Source: Uranotaenia lowii
Lineage: Eukaryota; Arthropoda; Insecta; Diptera; Culicidae
NCBI RefSeq assembly: GCF_029784155.1
Contig: NC_073692.1
Location: 70,320,012-70,384,011 of the forward strand
Reading direction: 5' to 3'
Length of the DNA stretch: 64,000 bases
Part shown: positions 10,561-22,312 of the stretch, piece after piece
Numbering within the stretch: the first letter of the stretch is position 1
Layout of the letters: each line of letters starts with the position of its first letter
Notes under the pieces: generated by a model
The model's database searches: none
Told to the model about the DNA's origin: nothing
Seen by the model: the letters and a program-made list of their open reading frames with translations, nothing else
Position numbers and translations under genes: made by a program

Positions 10561-13500
10561 GGACGTGGCCGGCGCTGTTATTATTGTTCAAAGAGAGAGT
10601 ATCAGTTTTGGACATTGTGAATGTGCTGTCAATCCCAGACACCATACTTTCGACCTATGAATAAAATTGATGGTCTCGGTCAATCACGGAGTAGCAACTA
10701 TTGGCAATGTTAGACTCGTTATACTTAAAATTTAAGACACTGGGGGACTTTTCACAAAAAATACTACACTGTTCCGGTCACAAATTGTATATTATACAAA
10801 CTTTTAAATTTTTAACGAAAACTATTCAGAAACTTTTCCCTGATATTCCCCAGATTTTGCCAAATTTTGTATAAAATTACCCGGGCCTGGATACGTGCTG
10901 AAAAAATTCTAGCAATCTCATGTTAAACAGTGTGAACAAATACCTATCGATACCTTTGCTGCCTGCCGTTTGAAGTCATTCCTTTAAATAGAACGATCAA
11001 TAATCTCAATTTCAAAATAAAACTAAATCTTGAAACAACCATTCTTAATGGGTCAAATCCATTCGGTATTATGACCCCACCGCTCCTTCGGGAGTCGAAT
11101 GAGGGAAAATAATTGGATGATGTCATTTATTCAAATGGGTTCGGGTTCAATTTTCAGCTGTGGTATAAAACTCAAACGCAGGCCAGTCCTTTTTTTTCCC
11201 CCTGGCCAGAGTTTCCAATCACCATCATCATCCCCAAAGGTATTTGCTCGATTTGCGCTCGCTGTGCGGTACGATGACGACGATGAAATAAAAGGATTTG
11301 ATATCTTTCTGGGACCGGGGAGGGTACCTTGATATTTTTTTATTTCTTGGGTAAAGGTGTAACTAGGTGGCTGAAAGATCCGGGGACACGAGGTAAAAGG
11401 GTTGCAAATGGTTCAGACCATACCTATATGCTTTTAGTTTTTTCTTAATCCGTGCCGTGCGTATGCGTGTAGCAGAGAAGCTGAATTGAATCATCGAAAA
11501 CGTTTTTCCCAAACTGGAGCAATTTGAATGGCAAACGTGAATTCCAGTGATTCTCCGTGGCTGATTCCAATAGTGTTATTTTTTTTTTTCATTTTATCCG
11601 ATTTTCTTTTTTACTGGCGATATCGATTACCGTATGTTTTAAAACTTCTGATCTATCGATTCAGTTGCTTTTTTGGATTGGGTGCCTTTCCACAGTCTTG
11701 TATTTTTTTTTTACGAAAAGCAATAGAAAGGCTCAATGGAAGAAAAAAAATTCCGAAATTTCAAATACCAAACGAAATTTCTGCCTCTTGACTGGCTGGC
11801 TAGAATCGTGTTTACATTCCTCAGCAAAACCAACAAAGGATCAAATTACAGAGACCTCAAGCAGCTTGTCGTGATTATAACCCTCCAAGAACATTGCTTA
11901 TATGCTCCATCTCGGTATTTTACCGTTACGGAAAACAACGGTACACAAAGAGGTCCAATCCGTATGCAAATTCTTCGAAAAAGGTTTCCTTGCAAATTTT
12001 CAACCATCCGGGAAATGTCTTCCTCCTTGCTCTGAATCCAAGCCTGTGGTTCAACCTCTTTAAAAGTCACTTTAACCGAATCATTTAAAGGCTTTCGTGC
12101 TTTTCACGCATAAGTGGTTTCACACCAACTAACTATTCAACCCATTGCATTGGACCAAAGATTCGCCTCGGGTTTGTTCGTAATGGCCCCATTTCGAACA
12201 TGCTCTCGTCGGTGAAGGTGGTGGCTCCATATAGTAATTATTGCGCTTTATGTATTATTCATAGGCAGCAGAACCAGAACCAGAATCATCCTTCGTCCCA
12301 TTCATTGAAACACAACAACGAACGACACCAGTTCGACTGTAGGGGTTCGACTTAAAAGAGACACGGCACGGCGGGTGGCATTCTAACCATTCTATCCTCT
12401 GAAGCTTTCCCATGTGTTCCGGAACATACATGGGCTATTTGTTTCGAGTTTACCCACTGTTTGTCCTTTCTTTGGGGTATTGTTGAATCTGTAAGAATGG
12501 ACCTCATCCCAATCGAATGCCCTTGAAACCAGAAGGCGTGGGAAGGTGGTTTGAGAGACTAACGTTTGAAAATTGCCCTCATTGATAAGAGAAATCCGTA
12601 AATTGATCCCGTTGAGATTTTATAAGGTAAGGGTGATTAGCCTCTTTTTTCGTTCATCTTATCGTTGTTGGGAAATGTATCAATAAAGCATGGATCATCC
12701 AAAATCTGAACGCACTGTTTATTATACCATAGCGCTAATTGCTTGAAGCCTGTCGGAAGCTGGGGCAAAACTATTTGTGAATGAAAAGAAAATGATAATA
12801 AGGTTTCATAAGCGAACTTCATCAATTACTTTTGAGGGTCATTTTAACTCCCAAGGTTTTTAAAATTTTGCTCTACAAAACCTAATGAAAGGGTGCTTTT
12901 TTTGTGCTACTAGTGGTTGTATTGAAGTTTTATTCAACCCTCAATAATCTAGCGTTGTATCATAACTTTATTTTACCATTTATATGGATTCCCCAAAACA
13001 CCTAAATTGTTGACACTGTTCTGTACATGTACCGATTAACTCGACCCGAAATTTTCCCCAAATTTCACCCACAACGAGTTTAGAAACAGATGAAGATTTG
13101 AAGATTTAAGAAAAAACCAACACATATTAATAGGACCTTACTGAAACTTCATGTTTCTTTGAAGAGATCTGATTTAATTAACACTAAGGACACATTCCAC
13201 GCGCTTGTACCGCTCACAAGTGATTTTAATACTTTAGGGTATCAAAAACTCTCAATTTTTTTAATTAATTTGATAATTTAAATCACACAAAACCAACGAA
13301 AAAGGAGAAAAAAAAATTTTCTACATATATTATATAATTTTGAAATTTTTTTTTTGTTGGAAAAAGTGTAAATATTGACAACTTTTACTAAACAATTATT
13401 TAAAATATATGGATTGATTTTTTCAATTTTTTTTTACGTTTTGGAGCCAACAAACACTACTTCGTTGTGTAGAAAAAAAGATATTTTATATCAAATGGGG

Positions 13501-13990
13501 TTATTTTAAAAAGCGAACAAAAACAGTCGCAAATGAGCGAATTCACGACACAAATGAAGGATTTTTTTTAATTTTACGAATAAACTTTAACATTGTAAAA
13601 CTATCAAAAACAAGATCTTCTTTGAAAATGATGAGAGGATTCTGAAACACTAAGTTTTATAAAATCGTTTGGAATCCAGCTGAGCTACAACAGCGCGAAT
13701 GAGTGAATTCACGTCACAAAATTTTGTTTGTTGTAAAATTATAAAAGAAAAATATTCTCTGAAAACTCTGTTGACCCTCCAGATGGTCGGATTTTTACAA
13801 ACCAAACATAATTTAGTAAATTTTTTTAATTGTTCGTTATTTTCAAATAAAAAACAATAAAATTTGAAAAAAAATTTTTTTTGTGATTTTTTCAAATTAA
13901 GACTGTGAGAAACGTTTAACGTTTTAACGTGTGATTCCTCAATATGTTGCTATGCAAGCAAGCGTCAGTCAAAGTAAGGAAAAAGTTAGG
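10560..13990. other. No gene recognised; mostly single-copy intergenic or intronic DNA
   Basis: Family G remains are visible around 10830-10925 (CCCGGGCCTGGATACGTGC). The part from about 11040 to 12600 is less AT-rich and has no repeat partner in this window. Short ORFs there (for example 11557-11874) show no motif and codon content typical of chance. Around 13530 and 13690 the words GAGCGAATTCACGACAC and GAGTGAATTCACGTCAC repeat. I see no splice-bounded coding exon. Confidence 0.45.
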
Positions 13991-14287
13991 CGAAGATACT
14001 TAAAATTTATGTGAAATTTGTATGGGTTTTCGAGACTTTTTGTTCGGAAGAAACATGGAAAGCTAGATTTTCATCAAAAACAATCTTTCAGACGATTTCT
14101 TTTGGGGGGGGGGGGGGTTTTCTTAAAGCCCAGAATCAGAATGGGGGTAGGCTTAATAGCGGCACGTTATCCAAACGTACGGGAAAATTGTGCCTATTGT
14201 GCCTAAAGTTAGCCCATTTTTCAAGCCTAATAACTTTTTTATTTTAACTCGAATCGATTTGCAGTCTTTGGATAAAATATTTGTCAT
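13990..14287. repeat. Decayed relative of the CACTAG hairpin element
   Basis: The segment 14222-14287 (AATAACTTTTTT...TTTGCAGTCTTTGG...AAATATTTGTC) resembles the inner part of the hairpin arms at about 6007-6070 and 6170-6235. Upstream words (GTTCGGAAGAAAC, TTTTCATCAAAAACAA) also match the 5920-5960 part in degraded form. It is interrupted by a G-run near 14104-14117. The DD37E transposon is inserted at its right edge. Confidence 0.4.
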
Positions 14288-14448
14288 AAAGGGTGATACG
14301 GTCAAAATTTTGTCAATATCAACTTGACGTATTTCTTTCAATTTTGCATTTAAAAACCTGAACACCCCTCATTTTGAAAGTGTGTGTGTGTGTGTGTGTA
14401 GAATGTTGCTCCTATTTTGATTTTGGAATTCACTCTTCAGTTGTCAAA

Positions 14449-15645
14449 ATGCTGTCCAAGGAAGAAGAGCAGCGTATCAAACTTTTTCTCGCGCATCGCG
14501 AAAATCCGAGCTACTCGCACGCAAAGCTGGCAAAATCGCTTAAAGTTGCCAAATCAACCGTGACAAATGTAATTAAAGTGTTTGGGGAACCTTTGTCGAC
14601 AGCCAGGAAGTGTGGATCGGGGGGAAATCGAAAACCGGAAGCCGTTGAGACCACAAAGAGAGTTGCCGGTAGTTTCAAGCGAAACCCTAACCTCTCTCTC
14701 CGAGATGCCGCAAATAAGCTGGGTGTATCGTCTACAACCGTGCATCGAACCAAAAAACGAGACGAACTATCGACTTACAAAAAGGTAGTGACTCCAACTC
14801 GCGTTGATAAACAACGACGACGGCCAAAGCGCGATTCCGGAGGCTGTACACGACGATGCTGACGAAGTTTGACTGCGTGGTAATGGACGACGAAACCTAC
14901 GTCAAAGCAGACTACAAGCAGCTTCCGGGACAGGAGTTTTATACGGCAAAAATGTCTGTTGTCTCCTGAGCCGATGTCCGCGAGTTCGAGCCCAAGAGTA
15001 AACATCGAACACAGTTGTACCGGATAAGTTTTTCAATAACGATCCGCCAACTGTAACGTTGATAAAGTCGCGAATGCCATAAAGATGGTAAAACGACTAT
15101 AATCGAAACAAAAAAAAATACGGCAAAAAGAAGGGGAAAGGTGGCAGATATTTTCAAGCACATGAAACTGTCAAAGTTCGCGAAGAAATATCTGGTTTGG
15201 CAAGCCATCTGTACCTGTGGCTTGAAAAGCAGCATTTTCATAGCTTCCGGGACTGTTAACCAAGAAATTTACGTGAAAGGGTGTTTGAATAAATGTGTAC
15301 TGCCTTTTCTGAAGAAACACGGTTGTTCCGTACTGTTTTGGCTGGATTTGGCATCTTGCCATTACGGTAAAAAGGCCATGGAGTGGTACGCCGCCAACAA
15401 CGTGCAGGTGGTTCCCAAGGACAAGAACCCTCCCAACACGCCAGAGCTCCGCCCAATTGAGAAATACTGGGCTATTGTCAAGTGGAACCTAAAGAAGACC
15501 AAAAAAAACTGCTAAGAACGAGCAGCAGTTCAAGGCAAACTGGCTTTCTGCGGCGAAGAAGGTGGACAAGGTGGCTGTACAAAATCTGATGGCAGGGGTT
15601 AAGCGTAAGGCCCGGCAATTCGGATTTGGAAAATCAAAAGCCTAA
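14449..15645 (+). pseudogene. DD37E transposase pseudogene
   Basis: The product cut and joined the transposon's DNA in the nucleus. The first reading (from Met at 14449, MLSKEEEQRIKLFLAHREN) carries the N-terminal helix-turn-helix region (HAKLAKSLKVAKSTVTNVIK). A frameshift near 14820 moves to CVVMDDETYVKAD, which holds the first catalytic Asp. The SINE interrupts after QEFYTAK. The frame resumes at VADIFKHMKLSKFAKKYLVW, with the second Asp in LDLASCHYG and the Glu in RPIEKYWA; 37 residues separate them, hence DD37E, a group described chiefly from mosquitoes. An extra A near 15507 breaks the last 45 codons (ending GKSKA). At least two frameshifts plus the insertion make it non-functional. Confidence 0.9.
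14953..15117 (+). mobile_element. 5'-truncated tRNA-derived SINE in the transposase
   Basis: The sequence starts TGTCTGTTGTCTCCTGAGCC, contains the B-box-like GAGTTCGAGCCC, and ends in an A-run. It is flanked by a 12-base duplication ATACGGCAAAAA (14941-14952 and 15118-15129). The full-length relative on the other strand at 51943-52135 shows that about 25 bases including the A box are missing here. A poly(A) tail plus long TSD means LINE-dependent retroposition. Confidence 0.9.
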
Positions 15646-15756
15646 TTTTATACTAATTTAACTTGAAAAAGAAATTAAATTTGATTTTTTAAATAAACGA
15701 TTTCACCGATTTACACGCGTTTTCCCTTGACCAAATTTTGACCGTATCACCCTTTA

Positions 15757-17040
15757 GCAGAATATTCAAACGACATTACAGTAGTTTTTCGATTTTATCA
15801 CGCTGAATTCACCGTAATAATGGTAAAACCCTGAATTTGGCGAAACTTGAAACTAAAATAGAAAAACGGCAAATGAATTCTGAACGATTTCCAAAAACAA
15901 CGTGATAAAATCGAAACAATGACCGTGATAAAATGGAGCGTGAGTTTGGCGAGTATTGGAAAATCGAACAGTGATAACATCGAAAAACTACTGTATTGGC
16001 TATAACTGAATGTTTGTTACAAAACCAGATTTCATGTTTCGGAGTAACTTTCATCACTATAGTTTTAACGTATTTCCAATCTTCAAAATTATTGTTTTGA
16101 TGCCAAATAGCACGGAAGGCTTAAACATCAATAACAGTATTTTTGGTTTGCACTCAATTGAGTTTTTCAACGTTTCCTGCATACATTCAGGGGCAAAAAT
16201 TATGAACATTTCTCAATATTTTTTGTCCTCAAAAACAAATTAAATTTTTCCTTCATTCAATTCCCAAGGTCCTCCTACTGTTTTCATATTCTTTTTTTTT
16301 ATTCAAACTTAGCCATTTTATAGGGTTTTTAGCCATTTGTTTTATACATGAGACGGCATATGAGAAGCCGTTTTCGTTTATCTCCACTCGCGCGGGGCAA
16401 AACTTTTTCTGAATAAACAAACAGAATCGTTACCCGGGACGATGCAAATATAAGGTTGCTATACTCACCCTTATGCTTACCCCCAACACTGACAACTTTT
16501 ACGGGGTGCAACCGCCTGCTTGAGGTTCAAATCTCGGGCAAAACTAGTGGACTTCTGAATTAATAACCGAACATAATAACAGCAGTTAGGGCAAAACTCG
16601 TGGGTAACTAGGTTGCCACTGCCAATAAACGAAAACACTAATAGAAAATGTCCGTTTTTTTTTAATATCCAAAAATTATGATCAAATGACCATAAAAATA
16701 ACTCTAAAACTATGCCCATACAAATGAAAAAAATTTACCTTTCATATGGAACAAACCATTTGCTTCTAAATGCTATCATTTTTTCAGGAGAGGTGTTTGT
16801 TTGTGTCGAAAAAAAAACAGATTTTTTGAAACTTTAAAACTACATTCTAAGTAATATAAAAAAATCTCCAACTACAAACCAAATTTAGCCTATTTGAAAC
16901 TCAATTTATAGGCTTTCAAACGTAGAAAACAGTTTTCATGAATTTAATTTCAGACTTAGTTAATGATGATTATCTGCAAAATTTCATGTTGATCAATGTT
17001 ACCCCGGTGATCAAAGTTTCCCCAGTTTACGGTACTTTAT
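15757..17040. repeat. Family R, copy 2
   Basis: It starts GCAGAATATTCAAACGAC and runs through TGTTTGTTACAAAACCAG, AAACATCAATAACAG and CATTCAGGGGCAAAAATTAT to a right end with CCCGGTGATCAAAG and CAGTTTACGGTA. All of these recur in order in 37850-40240. A 215-base MITE (15779-15993) and a segment around 16345-16735 absent from the other copies interrupt it. No ORF is evident. Confidence 0.65.
15779..15993. mobile_element. 215-base MITE, TIR CAGTAGTTTTTCGAT
   Basis: The left end CAGTAGTTTTTCGATTTTAT is mirrored by the right end ATCGAAAAACTACTG. TA is duplicated (15777-15778 and 15994-15995). The unoccupied site CGACATTAGTGGC is present in the other family R copy at 37868-37880. The interior is made of repeated, inverted GTGATAAAATCGAA words. 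A TA target suggests Tc1/mariner mobilisation. Confidence 0.85.
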
Positions 17041-17059
17041 TGGAAATATATTTTGAATT

Positions 17060-17200
17060 TGTGCGGAATTTTGCAAAAATTGACTTTTTTCAGGTTTTTT
17101 GCTGAAATTTCCAGTTTTCTCGGTTTTCTTGTAAAGGAATGATATTCCAAACTTTTCACAAAGTTCCCGGTTTTCTCGGTTCCCTAGCAACTTTTCATCA
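17060..17200. repeat. Fragment related to the element at 38076-39712
   Basis: The words CCAGTTTTCTCGGTTTTC and CCCGGTTTTCTCGGTTCCCTAGCAAC match the right end of the CAGGGTTGCTAG element at 39640-39712. Confidence 0.5.
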
Positions 17201-18448
17201 ACAAATCATGTTTATAAAATGCAGGAAACTTCACTTTATACAAATTTGTTTTATGTAGTCAGACCAACCTGATGATATTTTTTTTCTGTATCTGGGTATT
17301 ACAGCACCTTTCACAGTCTTTCATTTGTAATTATCCTGGCAATAAGCTCAAATTCCAATATCAAGTCTGAAACTCAGCAGTTTTTGGCATTTTAGTGATG
17401 TTTCGCTTTTATTTCAAGCTTTTGAATAAATTTATACGCACGGATTTTCAAGTCCAATGAAGCGACTTTATACTGCCTTCAAAGCTACGAATAGTTATTT
17501 GATACAAATTCTAAAGAGCGAAAATACTTCTATGCTGACAAATTTATCTTCTCACGAGATTTCTGGTGAAGTAACTGATAAAAAAAACTCCAATAGGTGT
17601 AATTATTCAAGCAAGAATGCTGATGTGTGTTATTTTCCACAAGGTGATTGAGTTTATTCATCCGTTGGTTTAAAAAGTAGTTTAGTTTGATGAACTAACA
17701 AAAATGTAGCGGACTTGTTAGCGAATAGCGTTTTAATGCCGACCTCTGGATTTAAAAAAAACTCAGTATTGAGGTGTTTTAAATGCATCATTCAAGTCAC
17801 AGATTCTGTTCTGGTATCGAATTAAAACTGAAGCAGAGAATTTTTGGAGGTACATTGCCAGTGATAAACTCTAACCACAAACTTGTTTCGCTGCTCACAA
17901 ATATCACGGCCACACCGTCATTCTCAACCATAAACAAACCGCTCCCGCACGATTGCCTAAACACAATCGTTTCTCATGAGAAACCCCGAAAACACGAAAA
18001 AAAAACCCAGGAAAAATCTTTCCACAAAAACCGCAATCATCTTCACCAAAAGGCGCGAAACATTTCTCCGTTCGTTCTTCGTCTCTTTCCATTCTGGTAT
18101 TTGTATTTGTAGGTATTTCTGTCTCTTCGCTCTGTTGTTTACTGACTTCATTTTCCGTAGTAGACTGGGAATAATAGACTGTAGCCGGGTTCTTTTTTTG
18201 CCAGTTTGGTAAACAAAACATGAACTCGACCGTGTTTACTTTCAGAAAGCCAGTCATATTTTCCACCGCGCTTCAAGATTTTGCAGCCAAGAAAACAGAA
18301 CGACGGAATGAGGAAAAACAGTTCATCCAACCACATGGATAATGACTCAATATCAGATAGCTTGGCTCTAGATGCTTTACAGCTTCCGGCCGTTAATTGA
18401 CCATGACATAACCGCGTACTTTTTTTTCCTTTTTTCTTCTTTTTCCAG
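17200..18448. other. No gene recognised; upstream flank of the Ser-rich exon
   Basis: The final 40 bases are a strong polypyrimidine tract and AG acceptor leading into the exon at 18449. The rest is unremarkable. ORFs of 109 and 120 codons on opposite strands near 17783-18266 overlap each other, lack motifs and are probably chance. Confidence 0.45.
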
Positions 18449-18878
18449 AGAATGTTTCCATAGCAATGGGAAAAGCCGCGCGACGGTCAGTTGTGTCAGA
18501 TCCGTCGTCGCCGACCTTGCCCTTATTGCACTCAACAACAACAACAACAAAACCCACGTCATCAGCTGGCGCAAGTCCATCCTTCCCCTACTCATCATCG
18601 TCTTCATCATCGTCGTCGTTCAGATCAACGGCAGTTCTGTTCGACGAATCCTCCGAAAGCTCGTCGTCGTCATTCATTAACAGCAACAGCATAAGCCATC
18701 CGTCATCCCCATCGGATTATTTTCGTTATCCACCGAAAGCTGCAACACTTCAGCAACAGCTGCCGGCAGCTAATTCCAGTGCCCTTGATCCGTCGCACTC
18801 GTCCTCGGCATCATCGGACTCGACAGGGCCATACTATACGCCGACCAGCACTCCGAAGCACACGACACCGGTTTTAAG
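18449..18878 (+). CDS. Probable Ser-rich coding exon of the membrane-protein gene
   Basis: A long T/C-rich tract ending TTTTTCCAG precedes the exon and GTATGG follows TTTTAAG at 18878, giving plausible acceptor and donor sites. Reading from Met at 18466 (MGKAARRSVVSDPSSP) the product is Ser/Thr/Pro-rich, with a run of nine or more Ser, then FDESSES, QQQL and YYTPTSTPKHTTP segments: a disordered region. The frame is also open up to the acceptor, so translation may start further upstream. The donor leaves phase 2, which fits the AG at 30502 and gives a continuous reading into the Ser/Thr-rich exon 30503-30995. No signal peptide or domain is visible. Membership of the same gene is inferred from strand, composition and phase. 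An alternative donor GTAAGG lies at 19046. Confidence 0.5.
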
Positions 18879-19050
18879 GTATGGACAAAACGGAAACTTG
18901 ACCGAAAGTAGAAATACCCCATCAGCTAAACCGACATCTGAGCGGGTCATTATCGCCTATCATCATCACCTAAAGTCCTGTCCCCCACAAATTTGCATCC
19001 CCCTTCTGCTTTTGCCAGAGCCAGAGCCGAATTCAGAAATTCGAATGTAA

Positions 19051-19671
19051 GGGATTTTGTTTTAGGTTTTTAATATCTGTACCAACACATGAAAAGGATC
19101 TATCTCCATATATGGCGTATCGAGAAAAAAGCGTTTGAAAAAAGTTCAACCCATTTTAAATCGCTAATTAAAAATCACTTGAAATTTTTGCATTTTATGA
19201 AAGACAAACGATTTTTAGAAGCATCCCCTATATGTTAGCTTAGAGGAATATCAATTTTCATGAAAAAACAACGCGCTATCGTAGATAGAACCTAGCTCAC
19301 GTAATATTTTGTCTAACCTGTTTACAGTAGTTTCAACATCTTTGTTTCCTTTGCGACTTTTTATAAACGATGCAATTGGCGAACAGTCACTGAAAAATCT
19401 ATCCGTTAAGCGGGCCATAGGCATAAGTAGACAAAATTTAGCTCAACTTTGACATGGTGCCTTCTGGCTAGTACAATTTCAACCCCCAAGGTTTTAATTA
19501 CGGAAATATGTAGTGCGTTTAATAAAGAGAAGTCTCTTAAAACATGATAAATTCTTACAACTTTCAATAATAAAACCGTGAAAAACGACACTGCGATAAT
19601 CAATTATGTTCACATGACTTTTTTTTCCAATTTTGAACACTGATATAAAAATTGTTTAAAAAATCCTGTCA
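19051..19671. other. No gene seen (intron if the preceding exon is real)
   Basis: AT-rich non-coding DNA without repeat partners in this window; the minus-strand ORF at 19406-19603 has no motif. Confidence 0.4.
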
Positions 19672-19673
19672 TA

Positions 19674-21269
19674 CAGTGAGCGAAATAAGAATAGCACCAC
19701 TATGTGTTTTGCTTGTTAAAATATGAATGATTGAAAATTACGAAAATTTTCTTCCACAGATTGTTCTGAATTGCTTAACGGATAAATCAAGCATACGTTT
19801 ACTTTTTTTGGACGTAGCAATTGGCGTTGAGGATCAATAATGTGAAAAAGGGGTGCGAAATAAGAATAGGACCACTTGAGTTTTCTAACAAAAACAAGAT
19901 TATTTTCAAAAATTTACTGTGTAAAAGTGAATAATAATGCTTCTACGAGTTATTTGAATAGATAACTGCATTTTAGGAGTTTTCCAGAATTCCAAAGGAT
20001 TTCAAAGGTTTTAAAATGGGGGTTTTAAGAGATGCTTCTCTAGCGTTAAGGAATTACATATTTGAGCTGTAATTCTCTATCAAATTACTAACTTTTTTCA
20101 TTGAAATGACGTGAAATGATGAAACAAACATTCGGGATTAATTTTTTATCAGAAAAAATAGGTTGGAAATAAAAAACTTTGATTTTGTTCAGTGAACCAC
20201 ACTTTTTTTCAGTTTCATGTCGTAGATGGCAGCACTATCTTGCAGTTAACACCAAATTTTGTTTCAATATTGATTTTCCAGGTTTATTTTTAGCCCATAT
20301 TCATTATTTTGAGGTATTTTCCCATTACAGTTTTGTGGAAGTTCACGCTGCAGAAAGCTTTTCCGGATTTGCAAAAGAATCACCAGCACAAAAATGTACA
20401 ACCGCCAAAATTCCAACTCATCTCAACTTCCAATTCAATTGCAAATCATATCAATAATACTGCTGGCCGTCTGGTCCATCAAGCTGCATCCCAAAGTTTA
20501 ACCTTATTCTGATAATCGGTCCAAAAAATTCACTTTTAGTGACCTTGATGCAGTTCTATTTTTTAATTGGATTCAGTGATCATAGAATTTCCAAAGCGTT
20601 CACACGGTACATGTATTTATTTCTTGACGAAAATCGTCCAGCACTCCCTAATTAATCCCAGATATTCGAAAATGGGCATGAATTTGGTTTAATGGCAAGA
20701 TAGTGCTGCCATCTATGACTAGAAGAAATAGTGTTTGATTATTAAAAACATTAGTATTTTTGAATTCCAACCTGCTTTTTGGATTCAAACTCAGCCTCAA
20801 ATCTTTGTTTCATCATTTTGCATCATACTTATGAATGTAAATGAAGAAATCAAGCAGTTTGATAAAGTTTTATAGCTCAAATATCTTATTCTTTAACGGT
20901 AGAGGAGCATCTCTTAAAACCCCCATTTTAAAACCTTTGAAAACCTTTGGAATCCTGGAAAACTCCTAAAATGCAGTTATCTATTCAAATTACTCGTAGA
21001 AGCATTGTTATTCACTTTCACACAGTAAATTTTTAAAACTAATCTAGTTTTTGTTGGAAAAACTCAAGTGGTTCTATTCTTATTTCGCACCCCTTTTCCA
21101 CATTTTTGGTCCTCAACGCCAATTGCTACGTCCAAAATAAGTAAAAATATGCTTGATTTATCCGTTAAGCAATTCAGAACAATCTGTGGAAGAAAACTTT
21201 CGTAATTTTCAATCATTCATATTTTAACAAGCAAAACACATAGTGGTGCTATTCTTATTTCGCTCACTG
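19674..21269. mobile_element. Foldback Tc1-like element, copy 2
   Basis: This is a 1596-base copy of the element at 4138-7556, with the same CAGTGAGCGAAATAAG ends and TA duplications at 19672-19673 and 21270-21271. The internal repeats of the terminal word are at about 19853 (GTGCGAAATAAGAATAG) and 21075 on the other strand. The arms are about 600-base imperfect inverted repeats; the centre is near 20470. It lacks the CACTAG hairpin and so serves as its empty site. A 60-67 codon reading in the centre is shared with copy 1 (MWKFTLQKAFPDLQKN in copy 1), but the other frame is equally open and no known domain is seen. Confidence 0.85.
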
Positions 21270-21271
21270 TA

Positions 21272-22222
21272 TTATGGCTGATGTCCTTTACCATTCAAAA
21301 GCAATTTCACCTTTCTAAATCCGACTCTGGCTTCCAATTCCCGATGCATTGAACCGCAAAATCCCCAATATGTCAGAAACCGCCAAACCTGACCAAGCCG
21401 TTCCTTTTCAATCTGCTCGCACTGCCAACACGCAATAAAACCTTTCCATGTCCTGTCCAGCACATGACACTAATTTCAAATACCACACACTGTTAATCCT
21501 ATCGGTTGTACGTCTACCCCTACACTGTCTAAATTCCTTGCATCTGTTGTGTCATTTTCACTTCCACTGTCGCTCAATTTGCCTCTATCCTATAGTCTAG
21601 TATCAATCGGTGGGTAACGTCAAATCCGTACAATGGGTATCATCTGTCTGCCTAGAGCATCGTTCGCTGTTGCTTATTTTATGCTTGAAGAACCTATCCA
21701 TGGAGCACAAACCCTGCTTGCTTGCTTGCAGCACCTGACCTGAGCTGAACTGCTTGGCCGTCCCAACATGTGGTTTGCCAATCATTTGCCAAAAACCGAC
21801 AATGACGAGGCATGGTTCCGGTAAGCATAACCACCGAACTGACAATAACGCCACGGCTGTAACAATGGGAAATTTATAATTAGTCTTTTATATTTTTATT
21901 CGATTATATTTTATTTTAAAATGAATTTTTCATTAAGCTCTAGCCGAGTTTCTCAACATTTGATTCGAGCGCTTTTAGCGGTTGCCTCAAGGCGCAAGTT
22001 TCACCCTTAAAAATCTTATAAGAAAATTGGGGGAAAAAAATATTATTAAACTATGTAGTATGTTGATAGTTAAAAAAAACGGTCTTGAATCGATTCTTCC
22101 AGATATTTTAGAAAAATAATTAAACAAATTAAAACTTGATCTGTTGTAATTGTAACCAATTAATATTTATATATATGAAATTATCGTCTAACTACTACAT
22201 AACCTGATGAACAATATTTTTT
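21272..22222. other. No gene recognised
   Basis: The stretch 21290-21860 is of more balanced composition than its surroundings and has no repeat partner here, so it may be unique intronic sequence. Minus-strand ORFs of 63 and 83 codons lack motifs. After 21870 the sequence is AT-rich. Confidence 0.4.
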
Positions 22223-22224
22223 TA

Positions 22225-22300
22225 ATTCACTCGGTTCATGGCAACCGTTCTCCAACTTCTCGGGCATCCCACATTCGCCAGATCACACTCCACTTGGTCT
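22225..22300 (-). pseudogene. 3' tip of an RTE retrotransposon
   Basis: The reverse complement (AGACCAAGTGGAGTGTGATC, then GGATGCCCGAGAAG and GAACGGTTGCCATG) matches the 3' coding end of the RTE element at about 60425-60505 with few changes. Only the last 25 or so codons remain: a severely 5'-truncated copy. Confidence 0.75.
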
Positions 22301-22312
22301 TTTCTTCAGTGC

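Larger units (their letters stand above)
14289..15754 (+). mobile_element. DD37E Tc1/mariner-type transposon, inactive
   Basis: The element is bounded by TIRs AAGGGTGATACGGTCAAAAT (left) and its reverse complement (right), with TA duplicated at 14287-14288 and 15755-15756. It contains one transposase pseudogene (14449-15645) and a SINE insertion (14953-15117); without the SINE and its TSD it is close to the 1.3 kb expected. A CA/TG microsatellite near 14382-14398 lies in its 5' leader. It sits inside family R DNA, whose other copy has the uninterrupted TAGCAGAATATTC junction at 37850. Confidence 0.9.

Noticed and set aside
17783..18266. Overlapping ORFs of 109 and 120 codons on opposite strands
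   Set aside because: No motif, no exon borders, mutually exclusive frames.
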